DNA of 19,801 nt from an uncultured Shinella sp. (GTDB lineage Bacteria; Pseudomonadota; Alphaproteobacteria; Rhizobiales; Rhizobiaceae): contig NZ_CAMLFY010000083.1 in the NCBI RefSeq assembly GCF_946479415.1, positions 1 through 19,801 on the forward strand, read 5' to 3'. The translations under genes were made by a program, and so were the position numbers. Below the pieces are notes generated by a model. The model did no database searches. It worked only from the letters and a program-made list of their open reading frames with translations, and was not told the origin of the DNA. Shown here in pieces: positions 1-7,828 of this stretch; position 1 is the first letter of the stretch; the number at the start of each line of letters is the position of its first letter.

Positions 1-89
1 AGGGCCGCAACGAGACCGGCACGCTGAGCTTCGTCAAGCGCAAGGACGAATATGCTGAAGCCCCCAAGACGCATTCCTGCTGCGACTGA
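1..89 (+). CDS. C-terminal fragment of a probable DUF899-family thioredoxin-like protein (5' end outside window)
   Basis: An open frame enters the window (first whole codon at base 3) and ends at TGA 87-89. The 28 visible residues begin GRNETGTLSFVKRKDEY and end in HSCCD. The pattern GRNE followed by a short hydrophobic stretch, basic residues and DEY, then a Cys-Cys near the terminus, resembles what I remember of the C-terminus of DUF899 proteins, which are predicted thioredoxin-like dithiol-disulfide oxidoreductases. The assignment rests on this short tail from memory, so the family is tentative, while the existence of a gene end is fairly secure. The next gene starts 26 bases downstream on the same strand, so the two may be co-transcribed. 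Confidence 0.55.
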   Translation, partial: GRNETGTLSFVKRKDEYAEAPKTHSCCD

Positions 90-115
90 ACAAAACCCAA
101 AAAGGGAGACCCCGC

Positions 116-892
116 ATGCATAAGGACTATGGCAAGTTCTGCTGGTACGAGCTGATGACGACCGACGTCCCCGCTGCTGCACGCTTCTATGCCTCGGTTG
201 TCGGCTGGTCGATGCGCGATTCCGGCATGGAGGGCATGAACTACACGCTCGCCTTTGCCGGTGATGCGCAGGCGGCCGGCATCTGCGAGATACCCGCGGA
301 AGCCCAGGGCATGCCGCCGGTCTGGACCGGCTACATCTTCACCGACAGGATCGAGGATACCTGCAACGACATCACCGCCAACGGCGGCAAGGTCATGCGC
401 CCACCGGACGACATTCCCGGTGTCGGCCGCTTCGCCGTCGCCGCGGATCCACACGGCGCCATGTTCTCGCTCTTCACCACGCAGGATGAAGGCCCGGCAG
501 AACCCGGCATGATGGAACCCGGCCGCGTCGGCTGGCATGAACTGATGGCCGGCGACCTGGACGAGGCCTGGGCCTTCTATTCGAAGACCTTCGGCTGGAC
601 GAAGGACATGGCCGTGGACATGTCGGAAGGCGGCATGGGCATCTACCAGACCTTCGCCGTGCGCGGCGGGAACGCCATCGGCGGTATGATGACAAACCCG
701 CCCGGCTCCCCGGCGCCGCCGTTCTGGGGCTATTACTTCGTCGTCCAGGGCCTCGATGCCGCCGCAAAACGCGTCACCGATGGTGGCGGCAAAATCGTCA
801 TGGGGCCGATGGAAGTGCCCGGTGGTGCCTGGATCATCAACTGCACGGACCCACAGGGCGTCTTCTTCTCGTTGGTCGCGATGCACCGCTGA
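116..892 (+). CDS. VOC family protein with two glyoxalase/dioxygenase-fold domains
   Basis: This 258-residue protein consists of two similar halves of the vicinal-oxygen-chelate fold. The first (about 8-123) opens with FCWYELMTTDVPAAARFY and closes with DPHGAMFSLF. The second (about 136-256) opens with VGWHELMAGDLDEAWAFY and closes with DPQGVFFSLV. This is the usual length and layout of the double-VOC proteins often annotated as glyoxalase/bleomycin-resistance or Cfp30B-like. The substrate is unknown, and the sequence does not justify calling it glyoxalase I. No signal peptide or membrane segment is visible, so it is probably cytoplasmic. The ATG is preceded by AAGGGAG at 102-108, which supports this start. 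A GC-rich stem-loop follows 22 bases after the stop. Confidence 0.9.
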   Translation: MHKDYGKFCWYELMTTDVPAAARFYASVVGWSMRDSGMEGMNYTLAFAGDAQAAGICEIPAEAQGMPPVWTGYIFTDRIEDTCNDITANGGKVMRPPDDIPGVGRFAVAADPHGAMFSLFTTQDEGPAEPGMMEPGRVGWHELMAGDLDEAWAFYSKTFGWTKDMAVDMSEGGMGIYQTFAVRGGNAIGGMMTNPPGSPAPPFWGYYFVVQGLDAAAKRVTDGGGKIVMGPMEVPGGAWIINCTDPQGVFFSLVAMHR

Positions 893-914
893 CGGCTCAC
901 CGGCCGGCAAGCAT

Positions 915-943
915 GCGGGGTGCCAAGGTCCCCGGCACCCCGC
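915..943 (+). terminator. GC-rich stem-loop, possible transcription terminator after the VOC gene
   Basis: A perfect 10-bp inverted repeat has arms GCGGGGTGCC (915-924) and GGCACCCCGC (934-943) around a 9-nt loop. It lies just after the VOC stop codon and before the next operon, a natural place for a terminator. It lacks the T-run of a classical intrinsic terminator (C-rich bases follow), so termination could be weak or Rho-assisted. Confidence 0.45.
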
Positions 944-956
944 CCCCATTCTCGCT

Positions 957-978
957 TGCAATCTCTCTTCGCATTGCA
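957..978. promoter_or_regulatory. Short inverted repeat upstream of the transglutaminase/amidoligase operon
   Basis: TGCAAT (957-962) and its exact reverse complement ATTGCA (973-978) are separated by 10 bases, a geometry compatible with a dimeric regulator. The site lies about 55 bases before the operon's first start codon. No convincing -35/-10 pair could be fixed around it. A six-base arm can occur by chance, so this is only a candidate operator. Confidence 0.2.
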
Positions 979-986
979 CAAACTCT

Positions 987-1016
987 CCCTGAGGGCGGCT
1001 CAAGACCGCCCGAGGG
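987..1016 (+). promoter_or_regulatory. Leader hairpin just before the DUF2126 gene start
   Basis: GGGCGG (993-998) pairs with CCGCCC (1006-1011) around a 7-nt loop, and the outer CCCT (987-990) can pair with AGGG (1013-1016) across a small internal loop. The outer arm includes part of the purine-rich stretch GAGGGG (1012-1017) that precedes the ATG at 1031, so folding could affect ribosome access. This is read from complementarity only. Confidence 0.3.
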
Positions 1017-1030
1017 GAACAAGAGAGCGC

Positions 1031-4000
1031 ATGTCGATCAAGGCCGGTATCTACCACCTCACCCATTACATCTACGACAAACCGGTCCGCCTCGGACCCC
1101 AGATCATCCGGCTGAAGCCGGCGGCGCATTCCAAGACAAAGGTGATCAGTCATTCGCTGAAGGTTTCGCCGGAAAACCACTTCGTGAACCTGCAGCAGGA
1201 TCCCTACGGCAACTATCTCGCCCGCTTCGTCTTTCCCGATCCGGTGACGGAACTGAAGATCGAGGTCGACCTCGTCGCCGACATGACGGTCTACAACCCC
1301 TTCGATTTCTTCGTCGAGGAGGAAGCCGAGCACTGGCCCTTCGACTATCCGGAAGACCTGCGCGAAGACCTGAACATCTATCGCGTGCCCGAGCCGATGG
1401 ATCCGGCGCTCGAAGCCTTCATGAAGACGATCGACCGCACGCCGCAGCAGCGCACGGTCGACATGGTCGTCGGGCTCAATGCGCGACTCCAGCAGACGGT
1501 CGGCTATGTCATTCGCATGGAGCCGGGCGTGCAGACGCCGGAACAGACGCTGACGACCGCGCTCGGCTCGTGCCGCGATTCGAGCTGGCTCCTCGTGCAG
1601 ATCCTGCGCAATCTCGGCTTCGCCGCCCGCTTCGTCTCGGGCTATCTTATCCAGCTCGCGCCGGATTTGAAGGCACTCGACGGCCCCTCCGGCACCGAGG
1701 TCGATTTCACCGACCTGCATGCCTGGTGCGAAGTCTATCTGCCCGGCGCCGGCTGGATCGGCCTCGACCCGACCTCCGGCCTCCTGACCGGCGAGAGCCA
1801 CATCCCGCTTGCCGCAACCCCGCATTACCGCAATGCCGCGCCGATCAGCGGCGGCTATTTCGGCGAAGCCAATACCGAATTCGACTTTGCCATGACGGTG
1901 ACCCGCGTCGCCGAGCATCCCCGCATCACGAAGCCCTTCTCCGACGAAAGCTGGAATGCGCTCAACGCGCTCGGTCGTGACGTGGATACCGTGCTGGCCG
2001 CCAATGACGTCCGTCTCACCATGGGCGGCGAGCCGACCTTCGTTTCCATCGACGATTTCGAATCGGGAGAATGGAACACCGACGCCGTCGGGCCGACCAA
2101 GCGCGAGAAGGCCGATACGCTGATCCGGCGGCTGCGTGAAAAATTCGCCCCCGGTGGTTTCCTGCATTACGGCCAGGGCAAGTGGTATCCCGGCGAAAGC
2201 CTGCCGCGCTGGACCTTCTCGCTCTACTGGCGGCGTGACGGCAAGCCGATCTGGCACGATCCCGTTCTCATTGCCGAAGAGGGCAGCGATGCCGGCGTCG
2301 GGGAAGCCGATGCCGCGGCCGTGCTAGCGGGTATTGCCGAGGAACTCGGCATTGCCGCCGACATGGTCCAGCCCGCCTATGAAGACCCGGCCGAATGGAT
2401 CATCAAGGAAGGCAATCTTCCCGAGAATGTCGATCCCTCGAATTCCAAGCTGGAAGACCCCGAAGAGCGCAACCGCATCGCCCGCGTCTTCGAGCGCGGC
2501 CTGACCACGCCGACCGGCCATATCCTGCCGGTTCAGGCATGGAACGCGAAAGCTGACGGCAAACGCTGGATCAGCGAAAAATGGCGCACGCGCCGCGGCA
2601 AAATCTTCCTCGTGCCCGGCGACAGTCCCGTGGGCTACCGCCTGCCGCTCGGCGCCCTGCCCCATCTTTCCCCCTCGAACTATCCCTATATCAACCCGGC
2701 CGATCCCTCCGAGGACAAGCCGCCACTGCCGGATTTCGCCAAAACCGGCCGCACGATGGCGGAAGCCTCGTTTCAGGCAAGCGAGGCGGGGCAGGATCGC
2801 ATCGAACAGGTGCGCAGCGAGATCGTCGGCGCCGTACGCACCGCGATGAGCGTCGAGGCGCGCGACGGCCGACTGTGCATATTCATGCCCCCTGTCGAGC
2901 GCGTCGAGGACTATCTCGAACTGGTGACCGCTGCCGAGCGCGCCGCCGGGCGGCTTGGCCTGGCCGTCCATATCGAGGGCTATGCGCCGCCGCAGGACGA
3001 GCGCCTCAACGTCATCCGCGTCGCACCCGATCCGGGTGTTATCGAGGTCAACATCCATCCGGCGTCCAACTGGCAGGATTGCGTCGATATCACCACAGCC
3101 GTCTATGAGGAGGCGCGCCAGTCGCGGCTCGGTGCCGACAAGTTCATGATCGACGGCCGCCACACCGGCACCGGCGGCGGCAACCATGTGGTCGTCGGCG
3201 GCAAGAACCCGAACGACAGCCCGTTCCTGCGCCGGCCGGATCTTCTGAAGAGCCTCGTGCTGCACTGGCAGCGCCACCCGTCGCTGTCCTATCTGTTCTC
3301 CGGCATGTTCATCGGCCCGACGAGCCAGGCGCCACGCTTCGACGAGGCGCGGCATGACAGCCTTTACGAGTTGGAGATCGCGCTGTCGCAGGTGCCGGCA
3401 CCCAATCAGGGCGTGCCGCCGCTGCCCTGGCTCGTCGATCGGCTGTTCCGCAATCTCCTGACCGACGTCACCGGCAACACGCACCGCTCGGAAATCTGCA
3501 TCGACAAGCTGTTCTCCCCGGACGGACCGACCGGCCGGCTCGGCCTTGTCGAGTTCCGCGGCTTCGAAATGCCGCCGAATGCCCGCATGAGCCTGGCCCA
3601 GCAGTTGCTGATCCGTGCCCTCATCGCCCGCTTCTGGCTGAACGCGGCTGAGGGCGGCTTCGTGCGCTGGGGCACGACGCTGCACGACCGCTTCATGCTG
3701 CCGCACTATGTCTGGCAGGATTTTCTGGACGTCCTCGCCGACCTCCGGGCGAACGGCTTCGATCTCAGGCCTGAATGGTTTGCCGCCCAGCTCGAATTCC
3801 GCTTTCCCTTCTGCGGCGAGGTCGAATACGAGGGCGCCAATCTCGAAGTGCGCCAGGCGCTGGAACCCTGGCATGTCATGGGCGAACAGGGTGCGATCGG
3901 CGGCACCGTGCGCTATGTCGATTCGTCGGTCGAGCGGCTTCAGGTGAAGCTGGAGACCGCAAATCCCGAACGCTACACGGTCGCTTGCAACGGTCGCCCG

Positions 4001-4351
4001 GTTCCGCTGAAAAGCACAGGCACCAGGGGCGTCTCGGTCGCCGGCGTGCGCTACAAGGCGTGGCAACCCGCATCGGGCCTGCATCCCGTGCTGCCCGTCA
4101 ACACACCGCTTACTTTCGACATATATGATACATGGTCGAAGCGAGCGATCGGGGGCTGCATTTACCACGTTGCCCATCCGGGCGGACGCAACTATGACAC
4201 CTTCCCGGTAAACGGAAACGAGGCGGAGGCGCGCCGGCTGGCGCGGTTCGAGCCCTGGGGGCACAGGACGGGCGGCTATCTTTTGCAGCCGGAAACACCA
4301 TCGGCGGATTTCCCGCTGACGTTGGATCTGCGCCGGCCACCGGGAATCTAG
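1031..4351 (+). CDS. Transglutaminase-like protein fused to DUF2126 putative amidoligase
   Basis: This 1106-residue protein has an N-terminal bacterial transglutaminase-like part (about 1-300) and a long DUF2126 region (about 310-1106), a family named a putative amidoligase. The first part begins with the usual beta-rich domain ([19 protein letters not shown]) and carries a complete papain-like triad: C181 in GSCRDS, H230 in DLHAWCEVY and D246 in GLDPTSG. DUF2126 landmarks are LTMGGEPTF near 330, [11 protein letters not shown] at 709-719 and [10 protein letters not shown] around 840-849. No signal peptide is seen, so it is probably cytoplasmic. I chose ATG 1031 over the in-frame ATG at 920 because 920 lies inside the preceding stem-loop and adds an Arg/Pro-rich tail, whereas family members begin near [13 protein letters not shown]. 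It is the first gene of a three-gene set, ending 19 bases before the next start. The substrate is unknown. Confidence 0.92.
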   Translation: MSIKAGIYHLTHYIYDKPVRLGPQIIRLKPAAHSKTKVISHSLKVSPENHFVNLQQDPYGNYLARFVFPDPVTELKIEVDLVADMTVYNPFDFFVEEEAEHWPFDYPEDLREDLNIYRVPEPMDPALEAFMKTIDRTPQQRTVDMVVGLNARLQQTVGYVIRMEPGVQTPEQTLTTALGSCRDSSWLLVQILRNLGFAARFVSGYLIQLAPDLKALDGPSGTEVDFTDLHAWCEVYLPGAGWIGLDPTSGLLTGESHIPLAATPHYRNAAPISGGYFGEANTEFDFAMTVTRVAEHPRITKPFSDESWNALNALGRDVDTVLAANDVRLTMGGEPTFVSIDDFESGEWNTDAVGPTKREKADTLIRRLREKFAPGGFLHYGQGKWYPGESLPRWTFSLYWRRDGKPIWHDPVLIAEEGSDAGVGEADAAAVLAGIAEELGIAADMVQPAYEDPAEWIIKEGNLPENVDPSNSKLEDPEERNRIARVFERGLTTPTGHILPVQAWNAKADGKRWISEKWRTRRGKIFLVPGDSPVGYRLPLGALPHLSPSNYPYINPADPSEDKPPLPDFAKTGRTMAEASFQASEAGQDRIEQVRSEIVGAVRTAMSVEARDGRLCIFMPPVERVEDYLELVTAAERAAGRLGLAVHIEGYAPPQDERLNVIRVAPDPGVIEVNIHPASNWQDCVDITTAVYEEARQSRLGADKFMIDGRHTGTGGGNHVVVGGKNPNDSPFLRRPDLLKSLVLHWQRHPSLSYLFSGMFIGPTSQAPRFDEARHDSLYELEIALSQVPAPNQGVPPLPWLVDRLFRNLLTDVTGNTHRSEICIDKLFSPDGPTGRLGLVEFRGFEMPPNARMSLAQQLLIRALIARFWLNAAEGGFVRWGTTLHDRFMLPHYVWQDFLDVLADLRANGFDLRPEWFAAQLEFRFPFCGEVEYEGANLEVRQALEPWHVMGEQGAIGGTVRYVDSSVERLQVKLETANPERYTVACNGRPVPLKSTGTRGVSVAGVRYKAWQPASGLHPVLPVNTPLTFDIYDTWSKRAIGGCIYHVAHPGGRNYDTFPVNGNEAEARRLARFEPWGHRTGGYLLQPETPSADFPLTLDLRRPPGI

Positions 4352-4358
4352 CCTCCAT

Positions 4359-4364
4359 AGGAGA
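4359..4364 (+). promoter_or_regulatory. Shine-Dalgarno site that fixes a TTG start
   Basis: AGGAGA lies six bases before TTG 4371. An ATG at 4366 is out of frame and runs into TGA two codons later. The next in-frame ATG is about 30 codons downstream without a comparable site. The ribosome-binding site therefore favours TTG as the true start. Confidence 0.75.
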
Positions 4365-4370
4365 AATGGA

Positions 4371-6779
4371 TTGAAGACCACGAGTGTGGAGGCGCAGAAG
4401 ATTGAGGCCGACGCGGCGGAGACGCCTGCCCGTGCCTATGCCCCGCTTCCCGATGTGGCCGACGAGATGGTCGATACGCAGGGAAAGGTACGCCAGGTCT
4501 GGCGACATTTCCTGTCGGCACTCGAGCGCATGGACGAGACGGACCTCGCCGGCCGCTTCGCCCGCGCCGACCGGTATCTGCGCGATGCCGGCGTCTTCTA
4601 CCGCGCCTATGGCAAGGAGGCGGGCAGCGACCGCGCCTGGCCGCTTTCCCACATTCCCGTCCTGATCGACGAGGCCGAATGGGAGCATCTTTCGCGCGGC
4701 CTCATTCAGCGCGCGGAGCTGCTCGAAGCCGTCGTCGCGGATATCTACGGCAAGAACGAACTGGTCGCCAACGGCCTTTTGCCGCCCGCACTCGTCGCCT
4801 CCAACAATGAATTCCTGCGCCCGCTCGTCGGTGTTCATCCGGCTGGCCAGCATTTCCTGCACTTCGTCTCCTTCGAGATCGGCCGCGGCCCCGATGGCAA
4901 CTGGTGGGTGCTTTCCGATCGCACGCAGGCCCCCTCCGGCGCCGGTTTCGCGCTGGAAAACCGCGTCGCGACGACACGCGCCTTTTCCGATGTCTATGCC
5001 GAAACGCACGCCCATCGCATTGCCGGTTTCTTCGGCGCCTTCCGCGAAACCCTCCAGGGCAAAAAATCCGCGGAAGACCGCATTGCCGTCCTGACACCGG
5101 GTCTCGCCAACGAAACCTATTTCGAACACGCTTACATCGCCCGCTATCTCGGCTTCATGCTGCTCGAAGGCGAAGACTTGACGGTGGTCGGCGGCAAGGT
5201 GATGGTGCGCACGGTCGCCGGCCTGAAACCCGTCGGCGTGCTCTGGCGTCGCCTCGATGCCGCCTTCGCCGATCCGCTGGAACTCAACCAGAACTCCCAT
5301 ATCGGCACGCCCGGCATGGTCGAAGCGCTGCGCTCCGGTTCCGTCACCTTCGTCAACGCACTCGGCGCCGGCATCGTCGAAACGCGGGCCATGCTCGCCT
5401 TCCTGCCCAATATCTGCCGGCAATTGCTCGGCGAGGAACAGCGCCTGCCCTCGATCGCCACCTGGTGGTGCGGGCAGAAGGAGGAGCGCGAGCACGTCGC
5501 GGCCAATATCGAGCGCATGGTCATCGGCCCGGCCTATTCCACACGCCCCTTCTTCGACGACAATGAACAATCCGTGCTGGGTTCGACGCTGCGCGACACC
5601 GCAAAACACTCAATTGCCGAATGGCTGGCAAGCGACGGCACCAAGCTGGTCGGCCAGGAGGCGGTGACGCTCTCCACCACGCCCGCCTTCGTCGATGGCA
5701 AGCTCGTTCCGCGGCCGATGTCGCTGCGCGTCTTCGCCGCCCGCACGCGCGACGGCTGGCAGATCATGCCCGGCGGCTTCGCCCGCATCGGTGCCGGCGA
5801 TGATGTCTCGGCCATCGCCATGCAGGAAGGCGGCTCAGCGGCCGACGTGTGGATCGTCAGCCAGAAGCCCGTCGAGCGCACCTCGCTCCTGCCGGCGGAG
5901 GAAGTCTTTACCCGCAACATGCCCGGCAGCCTACCGAGCCGCGCGGCCGACAATCTCTTCTGGCTCGGCCGCTATATCGAGCGGGCGGAAGGGGCCTTGC
6001 GCATCCTGCGCGCCTGGCACGGCCGCTATGCCGAATATGCCGATCCCGAGCAGCCGCTGCTCAAGGATGTCAGCGACTATCTCGACGCACTCGATATCGA
6101 CACGTCTGAAGCCGTGCCGGCAAGCCTCATCCGCAACATCGACAGCGCGGTCTTTTCCGCCAGCAACATCCGCGACCGCTTTTCGCCGGATGGCTGGCTG
6201 GCGCTGAACGACCTGTCCAAAACGGCGCGCCGCTTCCACGTGAATGTGCAGGCCGGCGACGACGCGACGCGCGCCATGACCGTGCTGTTGCGCAAGCTCG
6301 CGGGCTTTGCCGGTCTCGTGCATGAAAACATGTACCGTTTCACCGGCTGGCGCTTCCTCTCCATCGGTCGCTATCTCGAACGCGGCCTGCACATGACGCG
6401 CCTGCTCGGCCATATGTCCGGCGAGGATGCACCCGACGGCGCGCTCGACATGCTCTTGGAGATCGGCGACAGCGTGATGACCCACCGCCGCCGCTACAAT
6501 GTGGCGACCGCGCGCCTCACCGTGACGGACCTGCTCGCCCTCGACCCGCTCAACCCGCGCTCGATCCTCTATCAGCTGAACGAGATCAAGAACGAGGTCG
6601 AGCAGCTGCCGAACGCCTATTCCAACGGCCAGATGTCGCCCTTCTACCGCGAGGCGATGCGCCTGCATGCCGGGTTGGCCGTGATGACGCCGGAAACGAT
6701 GACGGATGCGGTCTATCAGCGCTTCGAGGCGGAACTCGAAAAGCTGTCGGACATTCTCGCGCAAACCTATCTGAGCTGA
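4371..6779 (+). CDS. Circularly permuted ATP-grasp type 2 / alpha-E domain fusion protein
   Basis: This 802-residue protein joins two families that are often separate genes (COG2308 and COG2307). The circularly permuted ATP-grasp part spans about 80-500 and includes NNEFLRPLVG, NWWVLSDRTQAPSG, LTPGLANETYFEH, VGVLWRRLDAAF, ELNQNSHIGTPG and LPSIATWWCGQ. The alpha-helical alpha-E (DUF403) part starts near 520 with LPSRAADNLFWLGRYIERAE and runs to the end. ATP-grasp enzymes activate a carboxylate as an acyl-phosphate and join it to an amine or thiol. The alpha-E role is unknown. The product is probably cytoplasmic, as no export signal is visible. Translation appears to start at TTG with AGGAGA six bases upstream. 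It lies 19 bases after the DUF2126 gene and 22 bases before the second transglutaminase, consistent with one operon. The family is clear but the reaction and substrate are not known. Confidence 0.93.
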   Translation: MKTTSVEAQKIEADAAETPARAYAPLPDVADEMVDTQGKVRQVWRHFLSALERMDETDLAGRFARADRYLRDAGVFYRAYGKEAGSDRAWPLSHIPVLIDEAEWEHLSRGLIQRAELLEAVVADIYGKNELVANGLLPPALVASNNEFLRPLVGVHPAGQHFLHFVSFEIGRGPDGNWWVLSDRTQAPSGAGFALENRVATTRAFSDVYAETHAHRIAGFFGAFRETLQGKKSAEDRIAVLTPGLANETYFEHAYIARYLGFMLLEGEDLTVVGGKVMVRTVAGLKPVGVLWRRLDAAFADPLELNQNSHIGTPGMVEALRSGSVTFVNALGAGIVETRAMLAFLPNICRQLLGEEQRLPSIATWWCGQKEEREHVAANIERMVIGPAYSTRPFFDDNEQSVLGSTLRDTAKHSIAEWLASDGTKLVGQEAVTLSTTPAFVDGKLVPRPMSLRVFAARTRDGWQIMPGGFARIGAGDDVSAIAMQEGGSAADVWIVSQKPVERTSLLPAEEVFTRNMPGSLPSRAADNLFWLGRYIERAEGALRILRAWHGRYAEYADPEQPLLKDVSDYLDALDIDTSEAVPASLIRNIDSAVFSASNIRDRFSPDGWLALNDLSKTARRFHVNVQAGDDATRAMTVLLRKLAGFAGLVHENMYRFTGWRFLSIGRYLERGLHMTRLLGHMSGEDAPDGALDMLLEIGDSVMTHRRRYNVATARLTVTDLLALDPLNPRSILYQLNEIKNEVEQLPNAYSNGQMSPFYREAMRLHAGLAVMTPETMTDAVYQRFEAELEKLSDILAQTYLS

Positions 6780-6801
6780 GCGAAAGGGAGGCGCGCAAAC
6801 C

Positions 6802-7689
6802 ATGCTCTACGACGTCAACCTTCACATCAGCTACCTCTACGACACGCCGGTCTCCGGCGGGCGCCATATCGTGCGCGTGCTGCCGCTCTCGATCGGCGGG
6901 CGCCAGCGGCTCGTCGCCGGCACGGTCGGCGTGACGCCGGGGCCGGGCGAACGGGTCGATCACAACGACTTCTTTGAAAACCCGATGAGCGCCATCCTCT
7001 TCCGCAACGCCCATGAGCGGCTCGATATCCGCATGCAGGCGCGCGTGCATGTCGATGCGCCGGAACCGGCTGCCGACTTTTCACCCGGGATCGCCGACCT
7101 GCCGGAGGATATCGCCGGCTACTGGTCGCTCGACGCCGGCTCACCGCACCACTATACCGGCCCGAGCCCGCGGCTGAAGGATTGCCCCGATATCGCCGAA
7201 TATGCACGATCCATCGCCAAACCCGGCATGACGATCCGCACCGCGGCAACCGCGATCTGCGCCCGCATCCACAAGGATTTCACCTACGATCCCAAGGCGA
7301 CGAGTGTCGACACGACCCCGCGCGAGGCCTTCAAGCTGAAGCGCGGCGTCTGCCAGGATTTCTCCCATGTGATGATCGTGGCGCTTCGCAGCCTCGGCAT
7401 CCCCGCCGGCTATGTCAGCGGCTTCCTGCGCACCATTCCGCCGCCGGGCAAGGAACGCCTGGAGGGCGCGGACGCCATGCATGCCTGGGTGCGTTTCTGG
7501 TGCGGCCGGGTCAATGGCTGGATGGAACTCGACCCGACCAACGACATTCCCGCCGGCACCGATCATATCGTCGTCGCCTACGGCCGCGACTATTCCGATG
7601 TAGCGCCCGTCATCGGTGTCCTGAAAGGGTACGGGCAGCACAAGACGAGCCAGGCGGTGGACGTCATTCCGGTACGGCAAACCGCGTAA
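6802..7689 (+). CDS. Stand-alone transglutaminase-like cysteine protease-fold protein
   Basis: This 295-residue protein has the bacterial transglutaminase N-terminal domain (about 1-90, opening MLYDVNLHISYLYDTPV) and a transglutaminase-like core. The catalytic triad is intact: C184 in RGVCQDFSH, H227 in DAMHAWVRFW and D244 in ELDPTNDI. Such proteins (COG1305) may act as amidases, peptidases or acyl transferases. No signal peptide is seen. The start has a good ribosome-binding site, AAAGGGAGG at 6783-6791. It is the last gene of the three-gene set, so the operon encodes two transglutaminase domains. Given the ATP-grasp and amidoligase neighbours, it may cleave or transfer the amide-linked product they make, which is an inference from context. 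Confidence 0.92.
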   Translation: MLYDVNLHISYLYDTPVSGGRHIVRVLPLSIGGRQRLVAGTVGVTPGPGERVDHNDFFENPMSAILFRNAHERLDIRMQARVHVDAPEPAADFSPGIADLPEDIAGYWSLDAGSPHHYTGPSPRLKDCPDIAEYARSIAKPGMTIRTAATAICARIHKDFTYDPKATSVDTTPREAFKLKRGVCQDFSHVMIVALRSLGIPAGYVSGFLRTIPPPGKERLEGADAMHAWVRFWCGRVNGWMELDPTNDIPAGTDHIVVAYGRDYSDVAPVIGVLKGYGQHKTSQAVDVIPVRQTA

Positions 7690-7828
7690 TCCCGATTGGA
7701 AACAGCGGGAAAACCCGGAATTTCAAGGTCCATAGAATTTTACGAAAACTATACCACGGCCCCGAACCGTTAAATAACACTTCGTTGCTACCTTGAGCCC
7801 ACATTATGAAGATGGTGGGTGTAGTCTC

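Noticed and set aside
116..892. Calling the VOC protein glyoxalase I (gloA)
   Set aside because: The fold is shared by many enzymes. The two-domain layout and sequence match generic VOC proteins, and no lactoylglutathione-specific signature is visible.
920..1030. Upstream in-frame ATG giving a longer DUF2126 protein
   Set aside because: The ATG lies inside the stem-loop after the VOC gene and the extra 37 residues are low-complexity Arg/Pro/Ser. The family N-terminus fits ATG 1031.
2324..4381. Long minus-strand open frame of 685 codons opposite the DUF2126 gene
   Set aside because: It is an antisense shadow created by high-GC third codon positions of the + strand gene. It has no recognisable domain, while the + strand frame is a clear family member. 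The same applies to the minus-strand frames at 4110-5609, 11750-13852, 13801-15330, 16583-18328 and 18282-19685.
7706..7717. CGGG-AAAA-CCCG hairpin after the second transglutaminase gene as a terminator
   Set aside because: Only four base pairs and no T-run follow, which is too weak to call.
7769..7784. CtrA-type site (TTAA-N7-TTAA) upstream of the TadG-like gene
   Set aside because: Only one half-site TTAA is present; the second half reads TTCG.
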